Positions 43,033 through 53,186 are shown, counted from the first letter of the stretch. The stretch is DNA of 64,000 bases from Pseudomonas sp. R5(2019) (GCF_009905435.1 NZ_JAAAMT010000029.1:1-64000), one strand, 5' to 3'. The notes: generated from the sequence alone by a model not told the origin. Program-made: numbers and translations.

Positions 43033-44493
43033 ATGATCAAATCCTTACGTCCACTGCTGCTTGCAAGCCTGCTTCTGCCCATGACCCTTTCGGTCAATGC
43101 CGCCGCCCTGAACACCACGCTTTCACCCAAGGTCCAACAGGCCATCAAGGCCAGTAAACTGCAAGACAATGCCCTGTCCCTGGTGATGCTGCCGCTCAAT
43201 GGGCCAGGCACGCCAACCGTCTTCAACGCCGATGTGTCGGTCAACCCGGCCTCGACCATGAAGCTGGTGACCACCTATGCGGCACTTGAAATGCTTGGGC
43301 CCACCTATCAGTGGAAAACCGAGTTCTACACCGACGGCACCCTGAGCAACGGCACCTTGCAGGGCAACCTGTACCTCAAGGGCGGTGGCGACCCGAAACT
43401 GAACATGGAAAAGCTCTGGCTGCTGATGCGTGACTTGCGCGCCAATGGCGTGCAGAACATCACTGGCGACCTGGTGCTGGACCGCAGCTTCTTCAATCAA
43501 CCGCAACTGCCCGAATTCAACGATGACGGCGGCGACGACAACAAACCGTTCCTGGTCAAGCCCGATGCGCTGCTGGTGAACCTCAAGGCCTTGCGCTTCG
43601 TTGCCCGCAACGACGGCGGCAAGGTACTGGTATCGGTAGAGCCACCGATTGCCAGCATCCGTATCAACAATCAGGTCAAGTCCGCGGCCGGCAACAAATG
43701 CACTGGCGATGTGCGCTACAACCCGGTCACCCAGGCCGATGGCATCAGCGTCACGGTCACCGGGCAACTGGCCAATGGTTGCAATTCCCAGACTTACCTG
43801 TCGCTGCTCGATCACACGACCTACGCCGCTGGCGCCGTGCGGGCGATCTGGAATGAACTGGGCGGCACCCTGCAGGGCCGCGATCGCATCGAAGCCGTGC
43901 CCAAGAATGCTCGACTGCTGGCACGGGCGTTCTCGCCTGATCTGGTGGAGATCATTCGTGACATCAATAAGTACAGCAACAACACCATGGCCCAGCAGCT
44001 GTTCTTGAGCCTGGGCGCGCGTTATCGCACCGACGCCGACGCCGACGATGCCAAGGCAGCGCAAAGGGTCGTACGCCAGTGGCTGGCGAAAAAAGGCATC
44101 ACCGCCCCGCACCTGGTGATGGAGAACGGCTCTGGCCTGTCGCGGGCCGAGCGCGTCAGCGCACGAGAAATGGCCAGCATGCTGCAAGCGGCCTGGAAGA
44201 GCCCCTATGCCGCCGAATTCATCAGTTCGATGCCCTTGACCGGTATGGACGGCACCATGCGCAAGCGCCTCAAACGCACGGCCATGGCCGGCGAAGCGCA
44301 TATCAAGACCGGCACCTTGAACACCGTGCGCGCGATTGCCGGCTTCAGCCGCGACAGCAATGGCACGACCTGGGCCGTGGTCGCCATTCTCAACGACCCA
44401 CGCCCATGGGGCGCCTCGTCGGTGCTCGACCAGGTGCTGCTGGACCTGTACCGCCAGCCGAAGATCGCGGATACGGCGTCAATTCAGCCGTAA
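43033..44493 (+). CDS. dacB: D-alanyl-D-alanine carboxypeptidase/endopeptidase (PBP4)
   Basis: This 486-residue periplasmic class C penicillin-binding protein trims and cuts peptidoglycan cross-links. It has a signal peptide (MIKSLRPLLLASLLLPMTLS...NAAA) and the three active-site motifs: S74-x-x-K77 in NPASTMKL, SxN in KYSNNTMAQ and KTG in HIKTGTLNTVR. Relatives also influence ampC induction through muropeptide release. Length fits. It stands alone, divergent from yggL, and is followed by a GC-rich hairpin shared with the convergent cyclase gene. Confidence 0.95.
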   Translation: MIKSLRPLLLASLLLPMTLSVNAAALNTTLSPKVQQAIKASKLQDNALSLVMLPLNGPGTPTVFNADVSVNPASTMKLVTTYAALEMLGPTYQWKTEFYTDGTLSNGTLQGNLYLKGGGDPKLNMEKLWLLMRDLRANGVQNITGDLVLDRSFFNQPQLPEFNDDGGDDNKPFLVKPDALLVNLKALRFVARNDGGKVLVSVEPPIASIRINNQVKSAAGNKCTGDVRYNPVTQADGISVTVTGQLANGCNSQTYLSLLDHTTYAAGAVRAIWNELGGTLQGRDRIEAVPKNARLLARAFSPDLVEIIRDINKYSNNTMAQQLFLSLGARYRTDADADDAKAAQRVVRQWLAKKGITAPHLVMENGSGLSRAERVSAREMASMLQAAWKSPYAAEFISSMPLTGMDGTMRKRLKRTAMAGEAHIKTGTLNTVRAIAGFSRDSNGTTWAVVAILNDPRPWGASSVLDQVLLDLYRQPKIADTASIQP

Positions 44494-44505
44494 ATTACAT
44501 GGCCA

Positions 44506-44524
44506 GGGCCTGCTGCGCAGGCCC
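44506..44524. terminator. GC-rich hairpin between convergent genes
   Basis: GGGCCTGC and GCAGGCCC form a perfect 8-bp stem with a 3-base loop between dacB and the cyclase gene. No T run follows, so termination efficiency is unclear. Confidence 0.45.
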
Positions 44525-44533
44525 CGCCAGCGT

Positions 44534-46930
44534 TCAAACCAACTCCCACTCCACCCGATCCCGCCCACCCTGCTTGGCCGCGTACACACCGGAGTCCGCG
44601 CGCAACAGCAAGGCATCGGCACCCTCCCCGCGCCGCCAGCCGGCCACCCCGAAGCTGGCGGTCACGTAGCCCACGCCCTCGACAGGTACGCTGCGCAACC
44701 CTTGCCACAGTTCCATGGCCAAGGAGTGCGCCTGCTCGGCATTGCTGCCCGGGCATAACACCATGAACTCCTCACCACCCAGCCGGCAAAACACATCCGT
44801 GCGCCGCAGGCGCTGGCTGATGCGCTGACACAAGCTCTGCAATACATGGTCGCCCACCGCATGCCCGAACTGGTCATTGATGCGTTTGAAATGGTCGATG
44901 TCGAGCATGATCACAGCCAGGTCCAGCTGGTCTCGATGAGCCCGATCCAACTCGGTCTTGAGCCGCTCCTGGAAATAGCGGCGGTTATGGATACCGGTCA
45001 GAGAGTCGGTGACCGCCAGGGCGCGCAACTCCTCTTCAACCCGCTTAAGGTCGGAGATATCGGTCAGGTAGCCATGCCAGAGCGTGCCGCCTTCGGGCAG
45101 CGGCTCCGGCGTCGCCTCGCCACGCACCCAGCGCTGGCCCCGGCGTGGCAGCTGCACGCGGTATTCTTCACGCCAGGGGGTCAGATGCTCGGCGGAATAA
45201 CCAATCGATGCGCGCACCTGCGCCAGATCTTCAGGATGAATGCGCTCGAAGGTCGCAGTGGCATCCCGGCGCAATAGATCAGGGTCAAGCTCGTAGATAT
45301 CGCGCAATCCTTCGCTGGCATAGCTGAAAAACGAGCTGCCGTCCGGATTGAGTTGAAACTGATAGATACCGCCCGGCACTTCGGCAGTAAGTTTCTCCAG
45401 CAACCGATCGCGCGCGGCCAGGGCCTCATACACGCGCTTGCGTTCGGTCACGTCAATGCAAATGGCCAGATGCCCGACCCACAGGCCGTGCTCGTCCAGT
45501 ACGGCGGTGGCGAGCATGTTGGCGGTCAGGCAGCTGCCGCTCTTGCGCACCAGGGTCCAGTCCCGGGGTTGGCGGCCGCCGTCTTCAATCGTCTCGGCCA
45601 GCATGGCCTGAGCGACCGGAATCTCGCGCCCGTAGCGCTGGCTGAGCACCGCCGCACGGGCCTGCAATTCTTCGTGCAGGATCAAATCTTCAAGGGTCAG
45701 GCGCCCGACCACCTCCTCGCTGCGGTAGCCCAGCATCAGCTCGGCACCGGCATTGAAAGTGCTGATCACCCCGCGCAAGTTGGTGGCGATGATCGCGACC
45801 TGAGTGGCGGCATTCAACACACTGCGCAGTTGGCCATGGGTGCCGCGCAGCTCCTGCTCGCTGGCGCGCAACTCCGCGGTGCGCTGCTCGACCAGAGTCA
45901 GGGCGCGCTGGCGCTGGCTGACCAGGTTGTACAACAAGGCGCTGAGCAACAGGCTGAGCAAGCCACCGAACAACACCACCACATTCGCCGCCGAGGATTG
46001 GTTGGCCTGCAGGAACACCGCACTGGGGCGGATGTCGAGGCGATAGTCGTGGTCGGCCATGCGCAGCAGCTGGGTGGCCGACAGGCCTGACGAAGGATGA
46101 CCGGCGGCATTGGACTCAAACAACACCTCATGCTGACCGGGCGCAGACAGGTCGAGGATGCGAACTTCGAGGTTATCGTGCCCCGCACCCGGCAACCCTT
46201 CGGCCATCAATTGGCGCATGCTCACCACGGCCATCACGTAGCCCTTGGGCCGCGACGGCGTTGATTCGGGGGCGAACACCGGTGCCAGCAGCAGGACCCC
46301 ATGGGTTGATCCAGGCTCCAGGCCAAAGAGGTCGACCGGCGCGGTAACCTCCATGCTGCCGGGCGCAATGGCCTTGGCAAGCGCCGCCCGGCGCGGCTCG
46401 TCAGAGAGCAGGTCAAAGCCCAGCGGCCGCGCCTGCGCACTCAGCGACTGGCGGTAGAGCACCGGCAAATAATCGTCGCGTTGCGCTGCGAGCACCAACG
46501 CATCCGCCGGACCCCGTTCGCGAATAGAGAAATCGGCAACGCCCTGTTCGCGCCCTGCCTGCTCGAACGCCGAGCGTTCAGCGCCCGACACCCACGGTGC
46601 CCAGGCATACGCCAGGGTGCGCCCGAGCAAGGGCCGTACATAGCCATCGAATTCGGCCCGTGAGACGTCTTCGGCGAACACGAAAAATCGCCGCAGCCCA
46701 TCCAGCCGCTGAACCTGATCATCGAAACGTTCTTCGATCCGACTAAAGCGCTCATTGGCCAGCAATTCGAAACGCTGGCGCAATTGACGTTGATAGAGGT
46801 CATGGGTTGCCAGCGCCAGCAGTGCCGTCAGCAAGGTACCGGCGACAAACACCAGGGCGGCCACCAGCCACGCAGAGGCATCCTCACTGATAAAGCCGAG
46901 AATCTTCGGGCGGACGGCCTGCAACGACAT
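44534..46930 (-). CDS. CHASE-PAS-PAS-GGDEF diguanylate cyclase
   Basis: The 798-residue inner-membrane protein has a first membrane span (ASAWLVAALVFVAGTLLTALLALA), a periplasmic CHASE sensor domain (about 60-300), a second span (AANVVVLFGGLLSLLLSALLYNL), a short coiled coil, two PAS domains and a GGDEF domain (about 635-795) with active-site RLGGEEF. RRTD five residues upstream is the inhibitory I-site, so product feedback is likely. It makes cyclic-di-GMP. No EAL domain is present. The signal is unknown. Confidence 0.92.
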   Translation of the reverse strand: MSLQAVRPKILGFISEDASAWLVAALVFVAGTLLTALLALATHDLYQRQLRQRFELLANERFSRIEERFDDQVQRLDGLRRFFVFAEDVSRAEFDGYVRPLLGRTLAYAWAPWVSGAERSAFEQAGREQGVADFSIRERGPADALVLAAQRDDYLPVLYRQSLSAQARPLGFDLLSDEPRRAALAKAIAPGSMEVTAPVDLFGLEPGSTHGVLLLAPVFAPESTPSRPKGYVMAVVSMRQLMAEGLPGAGHDNLEVRILDLSAPGQHEVLFESNAAGHPSSGLSATQLLRMADHDYRLDIRPSAVFLQANQSSAANVVVLFGGLLSLLLSALLYNLVSQRQRALTLVEQRTAELRASEQELRGTHGQLRSVLNAATQVAIIATNLRGVISTFNAGAELMLGYRSEEVVGRLTLEDLILHEELQARAAVLSQRYGREIPVAQAMLAETIEDGGRQPRDWTLVRKSGSCLTANMLATAVLDEHGLWVGHLAICIDVTERKRVYEALAARDRLLEKLTAEVPGGIYQFQLNPDGSSFFSYASEGLRDIYELDPDLLRRDATATFERIHPEDLAQVRASIGYSAEHLTPWREEYRVQLPRRGQRWVRGEATPEPLPEGGTLWHGYLTDISDLKRVEEELRALAVTDSLTGIHNRRYFQERLKTELDRAHRDQLDLAVIMLDIDHFKRINDQFGHAVGDHVLQSLCQRISQRLRRTDVFCRLGGEEFMVLCPGSNAEQAHSLAMELWQGLRSVPVEGVGYVTASFGVAGWRRGEGADALLLRADSGVYAAKQGGRDRVEWELV

Positions 46931-47071
46931 AGAAAGAACTCACAACGCCGACGTGCGGAGATTCACAGTGGCTGCCCCTGATATATAGCTATTCGCCATC
47001 AATTTGCCTAGCGATACTGCTGACTATAGAGCCCCGCACTGCAGGGCCCTTGACCAGCCGTCGGAAGGCGA

Positions 47072-49279
47072 TCAGCGTGCCTGGATGCGCCAGGCTCGGT
47101 GGATTTTGCTGTTGCGGGCAAAGTCCGGATCCAGGGTCTGGGCGGTGATTTCTTCGACCGCGTAGCGCTCGACCAGGTTGGCATCCAGTTCGAACTTGCG
47201 GAAGTTGTTGGAGAAATACAGCACGCCGCCCGGCGCCAGGCGAGCGATCGCCAGGTCCAGCAACTGGACGTGATCACGCTGTACGTCGAACACCCCTTCC
47301 ATGCGCTTGGAGTTGGAGAAGGTTGGCGGGTCGATGAATATCAGGTCGTACTCATCGCGATTGGCCGACAGCCACGCCATCACGTCACCCTGCTCCAGCC
47401 GGTTCTTGTCGGAGAAACCGTTGAGCGAGAGATTACGCCGCGCCCAATCCAGGTAGGTTTTCGACAGGTCGACGCTGGTGGTGCTGCGCGCGCCACCCTT
47501 GGCTGCATGCACACTGGCGGTGGCGGTGTAGCAGAACAGATTGAGGAAGCGCTTGCCCGCGGCTTCGCGCTGAATGCGCATACGCATCGGGCGGTGATCC
47601 AGGAACAGGCCGGTATCCAGGTAGTCGGTCAGGTTGACCAGCAACTTGACGCCGCCTTCCTGCACTTCGGTGAACTGCCCTTGAGTGCTCTGGCGCTCGT
47701 ACTGGCGCGTGCCGCTCTGACGTTCGCGACGCTTGACCACCACCCGGCTCTTGTCGATGTTCAAGGCCTGGGGAATCGCTGCCAGGGCATCGAACAGACG
47801 CGCCTGGGCCTTCTCCGGGTCGACCGAACGCGGAGCGGCGTATTCCTGAACGTGGACCCAGTCGTGGTACAGGTCGATGGCCAGCGCATACTCGGGCATG
47901 TCGGCATCATAGACGCGGTAGCAAGTGATGCCTTCGCGGCGTACCCATTTGCTCATCTGCTTGAGGTTTTTCTGCAGGCGGTTGGCGAACATCTGCCCGC
48001 CTTCACTCAGGCGTGCGGCTTCGACCACCGGTGCAGCATGAGTCGCAGCAGGCGCTTCGCTTTCACGCTGAGCGCGTTCTTCTCGGGTAGAGCGCTCGCC
48101 CGTGACGAACTGATCCGGCTGAACCTTGATCAGCAGCAGCTTGCATGGCAAGGCGCCGTTCCAGAAGGCGTACTGCTTGTGGCTGCGAATCCCCATGCGC
48201 TTGCCCAGGTCAGGCGCACCGGTGAACACGGCTGCTTCCCAGTTCAGGCAGGCCTGACGCAGGCGCTCGCCGAGGTTCTGATAGAGGTACAGCAGGCTCG
48301 CCTCGTCACCCAGGCGCTCGCCATAGGGAGGGTTGCAGATGACCAGGCCTTTCTGGTTCTGGTCCGGGCGTGGCTCGAACGTCGCGACCTCACCCTGATA
48401 GATCTTGACCCAATCACTCAGGCCCGCACGCTCGATGTTGTTGCGCGCAGGCTGGATCAGCCGAGGGTCTGCTTCATAACCACGAATCCACAAGGGCGGA
48501 CGGGCGAGGCCGGCTTCGGCGCGCGCCAGCGCTTCATCCTTGAGCTTGCGAAACATCGCCGGCACATGGCCCAACCAGGCCGAGAAGCCCCAGCGTTCAC
48601 GCCGCAGGTTGGGGGCGATGTCGGCCGCGATCATCGCAGCTTCCACCAGGAAGGTACCCACGCCGCACATCGGGTCAGCCAGCGCGCCGCCTTGCGCGGC
48701 AATGCGTGGCCAACCGGCACGGATCAACACCGCCGCCGCCAGGTTTTCCTTCAAGGGTGCAGCACCTTGCTGCAGGCGATAGCCACGCTGATGCAGGCTG
48801 TGGCCGGACAGGTCCAGGGACAGGATGGCTTCGCCACGGTCCAGGCGCAGGTGCACGCGCAGGTCCGGGTTGAGTTTGTCTACAGAAGGACGCTCGCCGC
48901 TCGGCGTGCGCAGCTTGTCGACGATGGCATCCTTGACCTTCAAGGCGCCGAAATGGGTATTGTCGATGCCCGAGCCGTGCCCGCTGAACTCCACGGCCAG
49001 AGTGCCATCGGGCAGCAGGTGGTCCGCCCAGTCGACGTCATTGACGCCGTCGTAGAGGTCATCGGCGTTCTTCATGGCAAAACGCTTGAGCACCAGCAGC
49101 ACACGGTTGCCCAGGCGCGACCAGAGGCACAGGCGATAAGCTGTCTCCATGTCGGCTGTGCCGCGGATCGCCGACGTGTGCTCGCGCACGTCCTCAAGGC
49201 CAAGCCCGGCGGCCTCCTCGGCTAGCAGTCCTTCGAGGCCCTTGGGGCAGGTGAGGTAGAGTTCGTAACGATCCGACAT
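47072..49279 (-). CDS. rlmL: Bifunctional 23S rRNA methyltransferase RlmKL
   Basis: The 735-residue protein methylates G2445 (N2) and G2069 (N7) of 23S rRNA. The N-terminal part begins MSDRYELYLTCPKGLEGLLAEEA with a THUMP domain, then the first methyltransferase (ADPMCGVGTFLVEAAMIA, VICNPPYGERLGDE). The C-terminal half is the RlmK methyltransferase (FLNLFCYTATASVHAAKGGA, IFIDPPTFSNSKRM). Both NPPY and DPPT catalytic boxes are intact. Length is normal. A long reading frame opposite it is a codon-bias shadow. Confidence 0.96.
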   Translation of the reverse strand: MSDRYELYLTCPKGLEGLLAEEAAGLGLEDVREHTSAIRGTADMETAYRLCLWSRLGNRVLLVLKRFAMKNADDLYDGVNDVDWADHLLPDGTLAVEFSGHGSGIDNTHFGALKVKDAIVDKLRTPSGERPSVDKLNPDLRVHLRLDRGEAILSLDLSGHSLHQRGYRLQQGAAPLKENLAAAVLIRAGWPRIAAQGGALADPMCGVGTFLVEAAMIAADIAPNLRRERWGFSAWLGHVPAMFRKLKDEALARAEAGLARPPLWIRGYEADPRLIQPARNNIERAGLSDWVKIYQGEVATFEPRPDQNQKGLVICNPPYGERLGDEASLLYLYQNLGERLRQACLNWEAAVFTGAPDLGKRMGIRSHKQYAFWNGALPCKLLLIKVQPDQFVTGERSTREERAQRESEAPAATHAAPVVEAARLSEGGQMFANRLQKNLKQMSKWVRREGITCYRVYDADMPEYALAIDLYHDWVHVQEYAAPRSVDPEKAQARLFDALAAIPQALNIDKSRVVVKRRERQSGTRQYERQSTQGQFTEVQEGGVKLLVNLTDYLDTGLFLDHRPMRMRIQREAAGKRFLNLFCYTATASVHAAKGGARSTTSVDLSKTYLDWARRNLSLNGFSDKNRLEQGDVMAWLSANRDEYDLIFIDPPTFSNSKRMEGVFDVQRDHVQLLDLAIARLAPGGVLYFSNNFRKFELDANLVERYAVEEITAQTLDPDFARNSKIHRAWRIQAR

Positions 49280-49820
49280 GGTTTTCCAGAGTCTCGCAAT
49301 AGGTGAACGGGCAAGCGCATTGCCTGTTCAATGTTTGATCAGGCGCTTTTCCAACAGAGCGCCCGCGTGGCACTGCAACGGTGCCAATCCCACCCCGAGA
49401 TGACCGCCCATTTGCTTTTACAAAAAGGCTTTGATCGCGTGGCAGTGAAAAATCTCCCTCACAAAAGGCCATTAGATGACCCTTCGTCGTTTCTTGTCAC
49501 ACATGAACAGAACGCCTTTCGGGATGGCGCTCTGACGTCGAGATATAGCCAAACCCTGATAATAGTGGGGTTTGAATGCGAACGATCCTTGAATCAATTT
49601 ATTACTTATGGCCCGTATACCTTAAAGGTTACGTGCTTATGACAAAACGATCATTCACACAGGTCAACGCATTGGTTAGAAATCAACTCAGGTTGTCTCG
49701 CAACGAGGCAACACTTTTGCTCGCCACGCCGGCAGCGAGCGCAATACCGGCAGAACGAATCTGCCCGGCCTCCATCGAGGCCGACGGGACATAACAGTCA
49801 ACAAGTGAGGGCAACACCCT
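49280..49820. other. Intergenic region upstream of rmf
   Basis: The 541-bp gap between divergent rlmL and rmf. A 51-codon frame from ATG 49639 (MTKRSFTQVNALVRNQL...) has composition like a small protein but only a weak ribosome site, so it is not called. The rmf promoter should lie here; no clear consensus was found. Confidence 0.4.
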
Positions 49821-50036
49821 ATGAGAAGACTTAAGCGTGATCCGTTGGAACGAGCATTTTTACGCGGATACCAATATGGCATCCATGGCAAATCCCGCGA
49901 GCTTTGCCCCTTTACTCTACCGTCGGTACGCCAAGCCTGGATTAACGGCTGGCGCGAAGGACGCGGCGACAACTGGGACGGTATGACCGGCACTGCGGGT
50001 ATCCATAGACTCAACGAACTTCACGCCGTTGGCTGA
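49821..50036 (+). CDS. rmf: Ribosome modulation factor
   Basis: The 71-residue basic protein (MRRLKRDPLERAFLRGYQYGIHGKSRELCPF...; VRQAWINGWREGRGDNWDG) matches RMF throughout its conserved core. RMF converts 70S ribosomes to inactive 100S dimers in stationary phase. GAGGGCAACACCCT precedes the ATG. It is usually under growth-phase and stringent control. The gene is followed by a strong terminator shared with pyrD. Confidence 0.95.
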   Translation: MRRLKRDPLERAFLRGYQYGIHGKSRELCPFTLPSVRQAWINGWREGRGDNWDGMTGTAGIHRLNELHAVG

Positions 50037-50104
50037 ATCACGAGGACCTTTTTAATTTCCCCCATCAACCATGCACGCCCCATCCGGGCGGCGGGCTGAA
50101 GCCC

Positions 50105-50132
50105 AGGGGCCCCTTCAAGGGGCCCCTTTTTA
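50105..50132. terminator. Bidirectional rho-independent terminator between rmf and pyrD
   Basis: AGGGGCCCCTT and AAGGGGCCCCT pair nearly perfectly around a CA-containing loop, followed by TTTTTAT on the plus strand. It ends rmf and probably also pyrD. Confidence 0.8.
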
Positions 50133-50146
50133 TGCCGGCCTGAAAT

Positions 50147-51169
50147 TCAGCGCGGCAGGGCGGCGATGGCATCCACCGCTTCGCGGATCAGCGCCGGCCC
50201 CTTGTAGATAAAGCCCGAGTAGATCTGCACCAGACTGGCTCCGGCCTGAATCTTTTCCGCCGCGTGGCGCCCTTCGGTGATGCCACCGGCCGCGATGATC
50301 GGCATCTTGCCGGCCAGTTCGCCCGACAGCACCTTGACGATGTGCGTGCTCTTCTCGCGCACCGGCGCGCCCGACAAGCCACCCGCCTCGTCACCGTGCT
50401 CCAGGCCCTCGACGCCTTCGCGGCTCAGGGTGGTGTTGGTGGCGATCACTGCGTCCATTCCCGACTCCAGCAAGGCAGCGGCGACCAGTACGGTTTCTTC
50501 GTCGCTCATGTCCGGGGCAATCTTGATTGCGACCGGCACGCGCTTGCCATGCTGGGCAGCCAGCACTTCGCGGCGCTCGGCCAGTGCCGCCAGCAGCTGC
50601 TTGAGCGACTCGCCGAACTGCAGGCTGCGCAAGCCCGGGGTGTTGGGCGAGCTGACGTTGACAGTGATGTAGCTGGCGTGGCCGTAGACCTTGTCCAGGC
50701 AGATCAGATAATCATCGACGGCGCGCTCGACCGGGGTGTCGAAGTTCTTGCCGATATTGATCCCCAATACGCCGCGGTACTTGGCCGCCTGAACCCGCGA
50801 CAGCAGATTGTCCACGCCCAGGTTATTGAAGCCCATGCGGTTGATGATCGCATCCGCCTCGGGCAGGCGAAAAATCCGTGGCTTGGGGTTGCCCGGTTGC
50901 GGACGCGGCGTCACAGTGCCGATCTCGACGAATCCGAAGCCCAGTTGCGCAAAGCCGTCGATGGCCGCGCCGTTCTTGTCCAGGCCGGCCGCCAGGCCGA
51001 CCGGGTTAGGGAATTCCAGGCCCATGACAGTGACCGGCAGACGCGCCGGTGCCTTGGTCAGCAGGCCATTGATACCCAAACGGCCACCGGCGCCAATCAA
51101 ATCCAGCGACAGGTCGTGGGAGGTTTCCGGGGAGAGTTTGAACAACAGCTGGCGGGCCAGGTTATACAT
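50147..51169 (-). CDS. pyrD: Dihydroorotate dehydrogenase (quinone), class 2
   Basis: The 340-residue FMN enzyme oxidises dihydroorotate to orotate in pyrimidine synthesis, passing electrons to quinone at the inner membrane. The N-terminal amphipathic extension (MYNLARQLLFKLSPETSHDLSLD) is typical of class 2. The motifs GLAAGLDKNGAAIDGF, ITVNVSSPNTPGLRSLQ (catalytic Ser), VAIKIAPDMS and IIAAGGITEGRHAAEKI with LVQIYSGFIYKGP are all present. Normal length; single gene. Confidence 0.96.
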   Translation of the reverse strand: MYNLARQLLFKLSPETSHDLSLDLIGAGGRLGINGLLTKAPARLPVTVMGLEFPNPVGLAAGLDKNGAAIDGFAQLGFGFVEIGTVTPRPQPGNPKPRIFRLPEADAIINRMGFNNLGVDNLLSRVQAAKYRGVLGINIGKNFDTPVERAVDDYLICLDKVYGHASYITVNVSSPNTPGLRSLQFGESLKQLLAALAERREVLAAQHGKRVPVAIKIAPDMSDEETVLVAAALLESGMDAVIATNTTLSREGVEGLEHGDEAGGLSGAPVREKSTHIVKVLSGELAGKMPIIAAGGITEGRHAAEKIQAGASLVQIYSGFIYKGPALIREAVDAIAALPR

Positions 51170-51386
51170 GGGCGACGGTAGCTCGACGGGGGACGGGTAA
51201 GGGCGGCGATTATAGCCGGGGCGGCGACCCTACGCCCAGCCCCGTCACACCATCAGCTGGCATATGCCTTGCTTTGCATGCCTCATCTCCCCTGTTCCAA
51301 CGCCGGGACAGGTCCAGGACACCGACGCCACCGAGCCGCAAGAACGCGCGCCCGGTCGGCGCTTTTTGATGGGTAGTCGTGCTCTG

Positions 51387-52595
51387 ATGAATGAAATCCC
51401 CGTGAATCCACTGGCCTGGGTCAATGGCAGTGACGCGCCGGAAAAGCGCAGCCTGAATATCGGCTTCATGGCCCTGAGCGATTGCGCCTCGGTCGTGGTT
51501 GCCGCTACCCAGGGCTTTGCCCAGCCCTATGGGCTCACCCTGAACCTCAAGCGCCAGAATTCCTGGGCGACCCTGCGCGATAAACTGGTCAGTGGCGAAC
51601 TCGACGCGGCCCACAGCCTGTACGGGATGATCTACGCCGTACACCTGGGCATCGGCGGTACGCCGGCCAATGACATGGCGGTGCTGATGGGCCTGAACCA
51701 GAACGCCCAGAGCATCAATCTGTCGCCAGCCCTGCAGCGCCTGGGCGTGGTCGATCCTGAAGCACTGGGCCGGCACGTGCACCAAAGCAAGACAAAACTC
51801 ACCTTTGCCCAGACTTTTCCCACTGGCACCCACGCCATGTGGCTGAACTATTGGCTGGCCAGCCAAGGCATCCACCCGCTCTATGATGTCGACAGCGTGG
51901 TCGTGCCGCCCGCACAGATGGTCGCGCACCTGCAGGCTGGACGCATCGATGGCTTTTGCGTCGGCGAGCCCTGGGCCGCCAGCGCGGTCAGGCAAGGCCT
52001 GGGCTTTACCCTGGCAACCAGCCAGTCGATCTGGCCGGACCACCCGGAAAAAGTCCTTGGCTGCACCCAGGCCTTTGTCGACCAGCACCCTAACGCCGCA
52101 CGCGCCCTGGTGATGGCGATTCTGGAGGCCAGTCGGTTTATCGAGCAAAGCCCGGAAAACCTGCGCGGCACCGCGCAACTGCTCAGCGGGCATGATTACC
52201 TGGACACCAGCATTTCAGACATTGAGCCGCGCCTGCTGGGCGAATATGACGATGGCCTGGACCACCGCTGGCAAGACGCGCACGGCTTGCGCTTCCATAA
52301 TAAGGGTACGGTCAACCAGCCTTACCTGTGCGACGGCATGTGGTTCATGACTCAGTTCCGTCGCTGGGGCCTGCTGCGCGACGACCCGGACTACCTCAGC
52401 GTTGCCCGGCAAGTGCAACAATGGTCGTTGTACAGCGAGGCTGCCCGGGCGCTGGGAATTGCCTGCGCCGAGCAGCCGATGCGCAGCAGCCGGCTGATCG
52501 ACGGCAAGGTCTGGGACGGCTCAGACCCGGCGGGCTACGCACGCAGCTTCAAACTGCATGCGCTGCACTCCGAACCACTGCATGCGCAACGCTGA
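51387..52595 (+). CDS. nasS: Nitrate sensor protein NasS (NrtA/CmpA-like binding protein)
   Basis: The 402-residue soluble protein resembles nitrate-binding components of ABC transporters (LNIGFMALSDCASVVVAATQGFAQPYGLTLNLKRQ; GMIYAVHLGIGG; DGFCVGEPWAASAVRQG), but it lacks a signal peptide and sits directly before nasT. NasS holds NasT inactive and releases it when nitrate or nitrite binds. ATG 51387 (MNEIPVNPLAWVNG) is preferred by similarity to known NasS starts; in-frame codons upstream are open from 51264. A 15-bp gap separates it from nasT. Confidence 0.88.
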   Translation: MNEIPVNPLAWVNGSDAPEKRSLNIGFMALSDCASVVVAATQGFAQPYGLTLNLKRQNSWATLRDKLVSGELDAAHSLYGMIYAVHLGIGGTPANDMAVLMGLNQNAQSINLSPALQRLGVVDPEALGRHVHQSKTKLTFAQTFPTGTHAMWLNYWLASQGIHPLYDVDSVVVPPAQMVAHLQAGRIDGFCVGEPWAASAVRQGLGFTLATSQSIWPDHPEKVLGCTQAFVDQHPNAARALVMAILEASRFIEQSPENLRGTAQLLSGHDYLDTSISDIEPRLLGEYDDGLDHRWQDAHGLRFHNKGTVNQPYLCDGMWFMTQFRRWGLLRDDPDYLSVARQVQQWSLYSEAARALGIACAEQPMRSSRLIDGKVWDGSDPAGYARSFKLHALHSEPLHAQR

Positions 52596-52610
52596 CAGGA
52601 GCCCGCCACT

Positions 52611-53186
52611 ATGCTGCGTATCCTGCTGATCGATGACACTGAGAAAAAAGTCGGCCGCCTGAAGAGCGCGCTGGTTGAAGCGGGGTTCGAGGTGATCGAT
52701 GAATCCGGTGCCGCTATCGATCTGCCCGCGCGCGTCGAAACGGTGCGCCCGGACGTGATTTTGATCGATACCGAGTCACCCGGCCGCGATGTGATGGAAC
52801 AAGTGGTGCTGGTGACCCGCGATTTGCCTCGACCGATCGTCATGTTTACCGACGAGCACGACCCCGGCGTCATGCGCCAGGCCATCAAGTCCGGCGTCAG
52901 CGCCTATATCGTCGAAGGCATTCACGCCCAGCGCCTGCAACCGATCCTGGCCGTGGCCATGGCCCGTTTCGAGAGCGATCAGGCCTTGCGCGCCCAGCTG
53001 CACGCCCGCGACCAGCAACTGGCCGAGCGCAAACGCATCGAGCTGGCCAAGGGCCTGCTGATGAAGATGAAGGATTGCAACGAAGAACAGGCCTACACCC
53101 TGATGCGCCGCCAGGCCATGAGCAAGCAGCAAAAGCTGATTCAGGTTGCCGAGCAAATCATCGCCATGAGCGAGTTGTTGGGCTGA
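52611..53186 (+). CDS. nasT: Antiterminator NasT (receiver-ANTAR)
   Basis: The 191-residue protein has a receiver-like N-terminal domain (RILLIDDTEKKVGRLKSALVEAGFEV, DVILIDTESPGRD) and an ANTAR RNA-binding domain at the C-terminus (ERKRIELAKGLLMKMKDCNEEQAYTLMRRQAMSKQQKLIQVAEQII). NasT binds hairpins in nitrate-assimilation leaders and prevents termination. CAGGAG precedes the ATG. Downstream of it, before nasA, is a leader with competing stems that is a probable target. Confidence 0.95.
   Translation: MLRILLIDDTEKKVGRLKSALVEAGFEVIDESGAAIDLPARVETVRPDVILIDTESPGRDVMEQVVLVTRDLPRPIVMFTDEHDPGVMRQAIKSGVSAYIVEGIHAQRLQPILAVAMARFESDQALRAQLHARDQQLAERKRIELAKGLLMKMKDCNEEQAYTLMRRQAMSKQQKLIQVAEQIIAMSELLG

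Noticed and set aside
47099..49225. 708-codon open frame on the plus strand opposite rlmL
   Set aside because: It is antisense to a complete conserved gene and arises from GC-rich codon bias; its product has no recognisable motif.
49576..49794. 72-codon frame (or 51 codons from 49639) before rmf
   Set aside because: Weak ribosome site and no recognisable family; the gap more likely holds the rmf promoter.
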